A stretch of DNA of 64,000 nucleotides from Cryptomeria japonica (taxonomy: Eukaryota; Streptophyta; Pinopsida; Cupressales; Cupressaceae): NCBI RefSeq assembly GCF_030272615.1, contig NC_081407.1, positions 439,423,213 through 439,487,212 on the forward strand, written 5' to 3'. Positions 20,981 to 30,405 of the stretch are shown one piece after another. The position numbers and the translations under genes were made by a program. The notes under the pieces were generated by a model. It had not been told where the DNA came from, made no database searches, and saw only the letters and a list, made by a program, of their open reading frames with translations. Numbering within the stretch: the stretch's first letter is position 1; every line of letters starts with the position of its first letter.

Positions 20981-23791
20981 ATCTCCCTTTTTTTTATATT
21001 TTCTTAGAAAGGAATTAAGACATTAACATGCAGGAGTGTTGTAAATGTACATACGTCATTTGAATAGATATAGTTTTTTTTTTTGAATGATTTATTTTAA
21101 CAAGAACATATTAACTCATATCCTCAATTTATTCCTAATATCAAATATTTAAACTAACCATTTCCTTTTCAAAATAACTTAGCATAGTGAAGATATTTTG
21201 TTCTCATTGTCTAAGGCTAAATATGTATTTCATTTTCTTTTCTAAAATGCCTTAAAACAGATAATACCAGTACTAACTTTAGATTAATTTCTACAATGTT
21301 AAAATAGGAAATAAAAAAATGACAGTAATAAATATAATTGCAGCAGCATTTAAATATTCCAGAAAAGAAAATACACTTAACACATTCCCATTTCTCTTTC
21401 TGCATCTCTTTTGTTTTCTTTATATAAATTACAGAGATAATAGATGACAAAATTTAGTTACATGACTGATTTAAATAAAATACAGATTTAAATAATAGAC
21501 AACAACACAATACATTTCCTTTCCCTTGCACCTTATACAAACAGAGTTAACCAAATGCATTCCCTCCCCCCCCCCACTTTTTTTTTAAAATGATCCTTAC
21601 ATCAATAAAATACATCTTAAGGCATAGTCAATATTACAGATTTCTAAATCATTACAACAGAAAAAATCCTTCCTTTCCCTTCTTTTCTTTTCAACAAAAT
21701 AATATTACATTCTTTTTTTTTCTGCAACTAAAGTAAAATCTGCAACTCCTAGCTTTCTTTTCCAAGCAACTTGCATCCAAAACTTAAGGTTGTGGCCATG
21801 GGGTGCTCACCTCCCAGCCTAGGCTTACTAGAAGCCATCCTCGAGCTTGGAGAACCAAGTCATAGATGGGTTACACTCAAGAAACACAAACAAACAAGGG
21901 GAAAGAACTCAACAAACACATACCCATCCCAAAGCTGAAACTTCATCACAAAAATGTGATGTTTACAAGGGTGGAAGTAGACCAAATACCTTGAGCAGAT
22001 AGACAAGATAATAGATCACAACCAACTCATGGCAACCAAGAACACCACAAAATTCCATCTCAATCCAACATCCTTATGACCCCCAAGGCATACATGCCAT
22101 ATTTTCTCCCCTTATGACCCCCAAATGCATAAACAAGACTATGCATCAAGGGTCACATACACAAACCCTTGAGATCACTCTCATAATGAGAGCCTCTCAC
22201 TCTAAGGCTGTCAAATTCCTTCCACCCCCAAGACCATTCTACCCTCCCAAGGATAGAAAGCCTCGGATACTCCCAAAACACAAGAAAATGCATACAAGAA
22301 GAGGAATACAAAAAAGATCACATAATATTTTTCACAAAGGAATACAAAGAAAGCAACATTTACATTCAAGAAATCCTACAAAAACTTTCCAAACATACAA
22401 GTAAGAACAAGCACCAACCTTGAATCTGCCAATGGGTTTCTAGGGCTAGCTTGGAGAAGAGTAGCCCAATTCCACAAATCTTTTTCTACAACACTTAGCC
22501 AAAATTCCTATTCTAAAACTGGTTTTCTTCCAAAATTGCCAAAATCTCCAAAGATGGAGAGTGGGTGATTAACTCAGTAAGTCTACATCTCTAGCCTAAG
22601 AAGGCTTCTCTCACTCCTTCCAACCTCTTGGAAAGAGTGAGAGGCTCCCATTGGTTGGTCTTCCCTAGGTATTACACACTCCCTAACCAAGGTACCTCAA
22701 GAAGAGGAATGAAATGGGGAGGAGGAATAACACATACCAAGAAGGTTATCTAATCAAGGATGGAACTCCTAAAGATGAAATTCGGCCATCTAGGAAAACC
22801 CACTTTTTTGGGTGGTTAAACAAGTCCTAGGGGAAGGACACATGGCCAAATTTGGCCTTCACTCATAGGTACCCTATGAGGCCCAATAAAAAGCTCCAAA
22901 ACTTACTCTAGGAGTTGATTTAACCCTTTGAAAGTCCACCTAAATTTAACCTACGGGTCAACTTTGAGTTGACCCTCCTTATGGCTCACTATCCTATATT
23001 TCTTGGTACCTTCAAGGATAATTTGGAAATATAACAATTAAACAAAAATAAATCTCTCCAAAAAGGTGACATGACAATTGCCAACACAACATACAACTTA
23101 TGTGTCAAGTGACACCACAAAAATAATTCCACATCACAATTATACACATTGGCAATTGTCCCTTGAATGATTTACACAATTTAATAAATACAATTTACAC
23201 ACATGCAAATAATTACATTTATGAATAAAATACGATACATACGGGGTGTTGTCTCTCCAAATAGACAACCCCTGGTTTTACGAATGTACATAGGCCTAGG
23301 CTTGATTCTCCATAATGTTTCCATGGTCACATGGATAATTTCCTACGCATCTCAATTACACATTAGTACTTTCCAATAGTCTCATATAATATTAAACCAC
23401 ATAAATAAGAATACACATCAATCACTCTGATAAAATTGACATCATACAATTCAATTTTCCATATATCAAAGCAAATCCACATAAGCAATTATCATAGTCC
23501 TCATAAACTTAATCCATTCATAAGATATGCATCATATTTCTAGCAGCCTAACAAAGCCCTATAAATCAAATAATGACATACATCATCTCAATGTTATCCT
23601 ATTTTATAATCATATAAAATTCTATACCCACAAAGCATAGAAATGAAGCATCAATATATCAATGTTATCAAATTCCTAGGATCATATAAAGTTTAATATC
23701 CACAATGCATAAAAAATGAAGCATCCATAATAGTTCCAACATGAAAATCACTGAAATGCTAGGATGGGTCGGGGTAGGGCCTTACAGTATC

Positions 23792-24061
23792 ATCTGATTG
23801 TGGGTAAGGTTTCCCACCATGATTTTTCCACCTATAGGGTTTCCACGTACAAATCTCTATGTTATGTGTTGTGATGTTGTTTCTCTTTCTATTATATGCA
23901 TTGAGTTTCACTGGTATTGATATTAACTGTTAAACTGTTAACCGGCATTAAGTTTGGTTCTCCGGTATTAAGTATCAAGTTTGATTAAGTTGTATTTGGG
24001 TTGAAAATAATTGACAACTGATTCACCCCCCCCCCCTCTCAATTGCCTCCAGGTCCTAACG
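23792..24061 (+). repeat. COP-C 3' LTR, second part
   Basis: Resumes 'atctgattgtgggtaaggtttcccaccat', contains GGGTTTCCACGTACAAA and the C-run TGATTCACCCC (24020-24036), and ends CCTAACG (CCTAACA with one change) at 24061. An ORF starting at 24043 is an artefact that joins this LTR end to GY-B gag. Confidence 0.9.
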
Positions 24062-24849
24062 GAAATATGACTGTGAAGGAATATACTAAGGAATTATACA
24101 AGGTGGTGATTAGATTTGGACATAGAGAGATGGACAGAGAAAAGGTGGCGAGGTACATAAATGGACTTGCTTTTAACATTCAAGATGAGATGAGTTTGTT
24201 GAGGGTTTCCACAGTTGAAGAAGCTTACCAATATGCTTTGAAGGCTGAGGAGAAGATGAGAAGAAGACAACCGAATAGAGGGAAGGAGAAATTCAAAGGA
24301 GAGATAAGTGACAGTATGACGAAACTGGTTGAGGAAGATGAATCAAAACCTAAGTGGAGTAAAGAACCAGAAGATAAAAGTCAGAGGAAAGGCACTAGTA
24401 GTACTGGTAGAGAATTTCCTGCCAAATGTTTCAAGTGTGGAGAAACCGGACATAGATTTTATGAATGTAAGTAGGGAATGGCAAGAATTTATGTGGCAAA
24501 TGAGGAACTAGAAGGTGAAGGTACCGGATCTGACCATGCACCAGAGAAAGGAGAATCCCTTATGTTCAGAAGAAAGGATACCATATCTACTCAAAGGAAG
24601 AGTCTTTTCCGGACTATGTGTAAATCAAGTGGTAAGTGTTGCAATGTTATTGTAGATAGTGGAAGTACTGAAAATTTGGTATCTGAGGAGATGGTTGTGA
24701 AGCTTGGATTAAAGAGGCTTGAGCATCCTTGTTCTTATGAGGTAAGTTGGTTACAAGATGATCAAAAGATAGAGATAAAGGAACAATATTTGGTGAATTT
24801 CAATATTGGGCCTTTTAGGGATCGAGTTTTGTGTGATGTTGTATCTATG
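24062..24849 (+). pseudogene. GY-B gag C-terminal part and protease start
   Basis: Continues the gag frame: 'MTVKEYTKELYKVVIRFG', 'KVARYINGLAFNIQDEMSLL', 'TVEEAYQYALKAEEKMRR', then an intact zinc knuckle 'CFKCGETGHRFYEC' (CX2CX4HX4C), one TAG at 24472-24474, and the aspartic protease segment 'CCNVIVDSGSTENLVSEE' with the catalytic D-S-G near 24655. The frame is otherwise open. It ends at the AGTGC target of insertion E and resumes in register at 26367. This is the least damaged gypsy coding segment in the window. Confidence 0.9.
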
Positions 24850-24854
24850 AGTGC

Positions 24855-26366
24855 TGTTGGCAATATCGCATTATAATAGACAATGAAAGATTGTTGGCAT
24901 TTCTTAAGGATATTGAGAAGGTTGTTGATGATTATGGATATAACTAATTAAAGATGTTTTACTATCTTGATATTATTATTTTGTTAATGATGCCAACAAA
25001 TTGATTTTCTAATTCAGTATGATGTTGCCATATCTTGAGAAGTATGATATGAAGATTATAAAGATGTCAGTGAAAGACACAGGAAAGAATATGATGAATA
25101 AGGGGATTTATAAGGTATTCAATGGGAAACTACTACCAAGTCAGACAATGCTGAGATTATGATGTTTTAGATTGTTTTAACATCATACATATGTTGTAAA
25201 TCATAAAGGTTAATACTATACTATGTTATCAACCAAAGAACCTAGTCGGTAAACCCTAAGGTTATCGCTATCGGTTAATGAAGGTGGAATGTCTATCAAG
25301 TGGAGTTTAGTATTCACCGAGTTGTAACCGAGCTATAATAGAATGCATTAAATGTTTACATGAGGTATTTAATGAAAGAAGCTAATGAGCTAGAATAGAT
25401 CAATGATTGGTAAGCCATGGTAGAAGTTTGTTAATGAATCTAAGGCAATATAAAGTTGGCATGAAGATCTACAGCTCAGATTGAACTGCAATACCCTGGC
25501 ACAAGTTCCAAGACTATTATGCAAGTTCCAAGGCAGGGTAAAACATTTTTAGATTGAAAGATGCATTGAACCTAGACAAGATTGAAGATCTGATGGCTAT
25601 GATTGATCATGGGAAATGTGATCAAGGAGATTAAGCGGTTACCTAATTGTTTATAAATAGGAAACTATTGATAAACAATGTATGCGGGCAAGTGTATGCA
25701 CAGGGATGCTACATAGTGGTTACCGAGCATAGAAGCTTGAAGACCCGTTAGAATAATAGAGTATAGAAGCCCAATAGATAGACAAGATTAGTTCTATGTC
25801 TAGATTGTATTGAAAAAATAAGAATCTACTTTAGCATTTTAGATGTGAAGTTGCAGATAGATTTGTATTACTGCTATTTTGTGAAAGTGACAGAAAATCT
25901 CTTAACCGAGTGGACTTAACAGTCTTGTATGTAAATCCTCTAGCAAGGTGACATTCTGATTGAGTGTTTGAAATCCTTTAACAAGGTCACTTCTAACAAA
26001 GTGAAGATCCTAATAGATATGAGGGAAATCCCTTAACTGGGTCACATCTAGCAATGTGTATGTAATCTTTAACAGGATTTTCTTTTAACAGAGCATACTC
26101 TAGAAGAGTATATTTCTTAGTGGGTCTGAAATCCCATAGTGGTTTTTCCCTATTCAGGTTTCCACGTTAAATTTGGTGTTATGAGGTTTATATTGTTCAT
26201 ATTCTTTTGAGTTTGCATGTTTGAAAGTTTTGGATATATGACTGACATATATGTTACCGAGGTTGAATCTGATGTTTTTATGGATGATTAAGTTTGTATG
26301 ATTCACCCCCCCCCCTCATCTTGTTGGCTATTGGATCTGTACTTACATTAAGTATTAGAACTATCA
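24855..26366 (+). mobile_element. E: solo copia-type LTR (1.5 kb) in GY-B protease
   Basis: Bounded by AGTGC at 24850-24854 and 26367-26371; starts TGTTGGCAATATC and ends AGAACTATCA. No internal coding region. It has the late-LTR block 'gtggttttTCCCtattcaggtttccacgt' (about 26140-26166) and the C-run 'gattcaccccccccctc' (26300-26316), and repeated 'cctctagcaaggt...taacag' stretches like the COP-F and COP-J LTRs, so it is a distant solo LTR of that group. Confidence 0.88.
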
Positions 26367-26930
26367 AGTGCTTGTCATATCTTGTTGGGAAGACCTTGGC
26401 AGTTTGATAGAGGAGCTATTTATGACTATAGAAGAAACCTAGTCACTATTGAGAAGGATGGGCAAAAGTTCACATTGATTTCTTTGAAGGAGAAAGAGAA
26501 GGAGGTGAATAATCCAAGTCTTGAGAAAATTTGCAGTACTAAGAAATCGATGGCAGAGGTTATACCAGAAGGTGAATTGAAGAAATATCTGATAGAATTG
26601 GTTGCAGAGGTTATACTGGAGGGTGACATGAGTTTGTAGAAGGATATAATAGATGAACCTGATGGACAGATAGAACCGAATGTCAGAGAGATTATGGTGA
26701 CAAACCAGATGAAGTCTTGTGGCAGAAACAAATCAAAGTTGCAAAGGAAAGAGAGCAATTAACATAGATAATGTGCAATTCTGAAGCAAAGGAAGAGAAA
26801 CAAAGAGAGTCAAGGGTTAAAGAAGACAATTGAGGCACCGGATGAGCTAAAGCAAAGGTTGGCAGATAAGGAAGATGTTTGGATCAGAATTGAGGATGGG
26901 GTCTTTATCCCAAATTCTTTTATATTTTCA
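26367..26930 (+). pseudogene. GY-B protease C-terminal part and linker
   Basis: Reads 'CHILLGRPWQFDRGAIYD' (protease flap to C-terminal L-L-G-R-P-W-Q motif of gypsy elements), 'NLVTIEKDGQKFTLISL', then a charged linker ending 'DVWIRIEDGVFIPNSF'. Stops at 26637-26639 and 26760-26771. The linker would normally lead into RT ('..DLVPG..'), but the 3' LTR starts within 50 bp, so pol is absent. Removing E (1,512 bp plus 5) restores the same frame as the upstream part. Confidence 0.85.
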
Positions 26931-26973
26931 TGAGTTGCCTCTCATTGAACATATTCTTTCTACCTGGGGTGTC

Positions 26974-27798
26974 TTATGCAGGAGCATCCCTGGTCAATGA
27001 GCAATCTTTGCATCAACCAAAAATATTTCCTTTCAATTTTGTTCTTGTTTAGTTCATTGTGCAGTTTTTTGTGTTCTTACTGGTTGGTACCGGTAGTTGC
27101 TTGATTTTCATGGTAGATCTTATTTTTTTGGTTTCCAGGTTGGTTCATGTGCTTAATTCCATAGTTTTAGTTCATTTGGGTTCTTTTTCAGCCAGTTATC
27201 ACTTCTGGTTGACTGTTTCTAGGTTTTGGGATAGTTCTTGTGCTTAAAGGTTGGTTTTTCTTCATCATCGACATGATTCTTGGTGTGTGGATCTATTTTG
27301 GGTTTTGTTCGATGTTCTTTGGCATGTGGCTGACCTTCCTACTGAACCACACCTCTTGGTTGTTATTTTCTGGAAATATTTCTTTAATTCTTAGGGTCAA
27401 CCTAGTTACACATTTCATTTTCCTACATTGGTAAATGTAATCTTATGAGGCTGACCCAGATATGTTTCGGTGGGTATAAATATGATATTATTTAATAATT
27501 GTGGGGGCAGAGGAAGTAGAATTGAGAATAAGGATTGGGATTCGCATTTTGTGATCTGGTTGATTCTTAGAGTCTCGATTGGATTGTATCTGGCTTGAGG
27601 CTTGTATGTAACCAGTTAACTACCAGATGCTCTTTAATGATTATATGATGATAACCGGATGGTTGCCAAAATTTGTAAAGAAATAATATGATCTATTTAT
27701 GCAATCTTGTTATGTTTTGTTGCTTCTTTCATTGTGTTACTCTTGCTGCATAAGCTGCTTGATTCTCCTTGAGGGTTTAACCGGTTATGGCTGCATCA
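26974..27798 (+). repeat. GY-B 3' LTR (825 bp)
   Basis: Starts TTATGCAGGAGCATCC (first G of TG changed to T) and ends GGCTGCATCA. It is the intact counterpart of 7194-7961 plus 14642-14696. The 5-bp duplication ACATA follows at 27799-27803. Confidence 0.93.
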
Positions 27799-27847
27799 AC
27801 ATATATCCAAATAAGCTTGATATTACAAAAAAAATTTGCATTTACAT

Positions 27848-28903
27848 TTAATTAAATGAACCATATGGATCATCTATACTCTTTATCATGTCAAGGATTG
27901 CCTCATAGTCAGACTCACTAACCTTCCATAAGTTGCTATTCAGTGGTCTATCCCCATATTTGATCAAGTTAACATTTGATGCCACTATAAGGTTTGAATA
28001 ATGAAGAATCTTTATATGTGTCTCAAAGTCCTCAAATAACCACAAGATAGACTTCTTCACTTTGTACCTCCTAAGCCATGTACCTGTAAAAACCATTGAT
28101 CCTATAAGGTATTCAATATTTTCTCCATCTACCACAAAGGGCCATCCAATTTCTATTTTGCCTCTAGACAATGACATAGATAATAATATATTCCTTATTC
28201 ATTGTCTCCAACTACAACAACTGCATAAACATGCCCTACAATGATATGTGCAATCATGTACATGAATTTATTGATCAAATAAGATATAAAATTGAATTTG
28301 ATTAAATATGTATGTGGATAACTTACCTAGTTGCACTAGATTTGACACATGATCAAAGTCAACTGATGCTTCCATCTGTGTGAGTTGCAATGCTATCAGA
28401 AGTTGATATGTCTCAAGTGGGCTCAAAGTTCTTGTACAACATTCATTGACCCACTCCTTCAACTCACACAAGCATTCTATGATTCATCTACAGATGACAA
28501 ACAAAAGCACACCATATGTCACATATGTATACTCTTTGAACCTACATTAGAGCTTCTAAAATAGTGTAGCTCACTTGATCCTATTAATGTACAACAATCC
28601 TTGTATTTTGCATTGTTAGTATGATCTATCAGCCAGAAAAATCTACACACTCTAGACTCACCTTGATTACCTAGATCAATTGTAGCATTACACAACTTGA
28701 CAATAGCTTTCGCATCTATCAACTTTTCTTTATCTTTTTACTTTAACTCTTCTCATGCTAAGGCTCTTTTCATACATGCTCTTGCACCATCACACTTCCG
28801 CTTTCCATTCCTAAGCTCACAAAAATTCCACATAGGTTTAACACCACTAATATTATGTATTCTACTCAACCAATAAAGTATCTCAGAGTTCTTGAATTAT
28901 GAT
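27848..28903 (-). pseudogene. Relic P, C-terminal part (uncharacterised, possibly transposase-derived)
   Basis: Continuation of the relic at 36150-38330 after COP-F is removed. In order on the minus strand: 'FKNSEILYWLSRIHNISGV', 'GKRKCDGARACMKRALA', 'CRFFWLIDH', 'CCTLIGSSELHYFRSSN', 'CFCLSSVDES', 'ELKEWVNECCTRTLSPLETY' and, after an intron at 28237-28326, 'HVYAVVVVGDNE', then a frame change and 'GWPFVVDGENIEYLIGSMVF' to 'LHYSNLIVASNVNLIKYG'. Stops and at least two frameshifts break it. From memory, a widespread uncharacterised family has an S-D-(N/G)-C-x-x-Q-F-K-(N/S) and G-K-x-x-x-D-G-A-x-A-x-x-K pattern and may be transposase-like; I could not search this. Function unknown. Confidence 0.6.
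28237..28326 (-). other. Probable 90-bp intron in relic P
   Basis: On the minus strand the donor CTAG|GTAAGTT and acceptor CATTGTAG|GGC bound 90 AT-rich bases. Joining the exons keeps the frame through a phase-1 codon: 'NLVQLG' continues as 'HVYAVVVVGDNE'. An intron argues that P derives from a gene or DNA transposon, not from a retroposed copy. Confidence 0.65.
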
Positions 28904-28908
28904 ACACA

Positions 28909-30334
28909 TGTTGGCATATGATGATAATATATGTTGTCATTGATGTCAATAAGTATAGGTCAACCGATATGAAGATTGGGAGAAGTTGTTATTGATGATC
29001 AAGTTGGAGAACTGGTATGAAGAGATGTAGTGAACCAGTGTCAAGGGTTTCACTGAGTGTGACTACCGGTTGGTAGTCTTAGCTCTAGGGTTTCCAGTTT
29101 GGCAATCTAGCTTGTGCGATGCAACTGGTGATATTTTGTGATGAGTTAGATAAGAAATAAGGATAAGATCAAGATGCCACGTTAGTTTTATGCACGTGAA
29201 GGATTTCCTTGAGGATCTTGCATGAGAAGATTGACTGCATTAAATGTCTACCTTGGGAATGAAAATTCTTCTTAGTGGTATGAGAAGAAAGCGTGATGGG
29301 TTACTGATTTCTATGTGCGGTGAAGAATGGATGGTGCAGAATGACTTGTGATCTGTTTGAGATTGTTTCATTCTATGAAAATTGTTTGGATGGTCAGGAT
29401 TGGACCACTTGTAATTGTAAACCTAAGATGCTTAGGGTTTAGGGTTTGTGTTACCAACCTAATTCTTGTCTATAAGGTTGATGATGTTTGTTATTGTAAA
29501 TTATTGGAAAAAGTTGTGTATGTATCCGAGTGATGAGATACTTGCCAGACCAGTGAGTGAAAACTGCAGAGTGTGATTGCAGAGTAGAGGAACTAAAAAG
29601 GATCTGCCTTCGCATATAGTGTTGTTATTAGATTAGAGTTTTACCTATTGTCTTCTAACCATTTCAAAAGAAGGAAAATCCCTTTGTCAGGTAGCTTTAA
29701 CAGGATTATTGTAAATCCTCTAACCAAGTGACTCAAGTTCATTGAGTTCTTTAAATCCTCTAGCAAGGTAACCTTTAACAGGGTTTCAACCTTTCACAGG
29801 GTATATAGCCATCCCTTAACCAGGTGATCTTTAACATGATCGGTTTCTAGCATAACCTTATTGTAAAGTCTTTAACCAGACTAGGCTCCTAACAGAGCGA
29901 GCTTCAAAAGAGTTCAAAACAAGCTTGTGGGTATTCATCCCCACCGTGGTTTTTCCCATTTGGGTTTCCAGGTGAAAAATCTATGTGTCATGAGTTGTGC
30001 ACTTTTCATGTGATGATTAAGCATTCTTTGTTTAAGTGATTATACATATAGAGCTAATGGGTATGGTATTGCTGATACACCACATGCATATGTTTATGGG
30101 TGAAGTAGTTATCAAGTATTGAATGATATTTGAAGCATTCAGTTTTACAGGTTTATGTTGTCTGAAGTCTTACTGTGTTTAACTGGTATTGCTATGGTTA
30201 AGTTCAGTAATGAAGACAACAAGTTAGCATTGTTTTAACTTGATAAGTTGCAGAGAAGTTTTTGTATGTACTGATTCACTCACCCCCCCCTCTCAGTACC
30301 AGCTAGGGTATTTGTTGTTCATCATTATTCATCA
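28909..30334 (+). repeat. COP-F 5' LTR
   Basis: Starts TGTTGGCATATGATG and ends TTCATTATTCATCA. It contains 'tgttgtcattgatgtcaataag', the block 'cgtggtttttcccatttgggtttcca' (about 29945-29970) and the C-run 'gattcactcacccccccctctcagtacc'. Short frames inside (29348-29533 and its counterpart 35162-35347) repeat in the other LTR and are not genes. Confidence 0.93.
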
Positions 30335-30350
30335 ATTGGTATCAGAGCAA
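30335..30350 (+). other. COP-F primer-binding site
   Basis: ATTGGTATCAGAGCAA directly after the LTR, complementary to initiator tRNA-Met. Confidence 0.9.
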
Positions 30351-30405
30351 CTCCAGGTCCCTAGTGATATAAGCTTAACTGCTTGAGGTAAAAGATCTTG
30401 CCTTA

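Larger units (their letters stand above)
19256..23786. mobile_element. D: 4.5-kb LTR-like insertion without coding capacity
   Basis: Flanked by exact GTATC (19251-19255 and 23787-23791). Ends are TGCCATGCCC and GGGCCTTACA; on the minus strand it starts TGTAAGGCCCTACCCC and ends GGGCATGGCA, a style seen in gypsy LTRs. I see no RT, integrase or gag motif on either strand and no internal second LTR copy. It could be a very long solo LTR or a large non-autonomous derivative. It contains AT microsatellites, telomere-like hairpins and a palindromic minisatellite, listed separately. From 21000 to 23786 I see no gene; the frame at 22114-22404 has no recognisable motif. Confidence 0.75.
15417..24061 (+). 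mobile_element. COP-C: internally deleted Ty1/copia element in GY-B gag
   Basis: Bounded by GAAAT at 15412-15416 and 24062-24066. It belongs to the COP-A/COP-I family but lies in the opposite orientation to COP-A. Only 92 bp of 5' LTR remain before the sequence jumps into the integrase zinc region, so the rest of the 5' LTR, PBS, gag and protease are gone. Integrase, RT, RNase H and a complete 3' LTR (itself interrupted by D) are kept. Confidence 0.93.
7194..27798 (+). mobile_element. GY-B: gag/protease-only Ty3/gypsy element carrying three nested insertions
   Basis: LTRs start TGATGCAGGAGCATCC and end GGTTATGGCTGCATCA. The element is bounded by the exact 5-bp duplication ACATA at 7189-7193 and 27799-27803. 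Removing COP-A, COP-C and E leaves about 3.7 kb: 5' LTR, PBS, gag with zinc knuckle, protease, then directly the 3' LTR. No RT, RNase H or integrase and no convincing polypurine tract are seen. It is therefore non-autonomous, either a gag-only derivative that moved in trans or a copy that lost pol and PPT after insertion. Confidence 0.9.

Noticed and set aside
22114-22404. A 96-codon basic frame in D
   Set aside because: No motif, no repeat elsewhere in the window, compositional bias (Lys/His/Pro) from A- and C-rich sequence.
24043-24474. A 143-codon frame with its own ATG and zinc knuckle, looking like an independent gene
   Set aside because: Its first residues come from the end of the COP-C LTR; the rest is GY-B gag in its original frame. 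The ATG is a junction accident.
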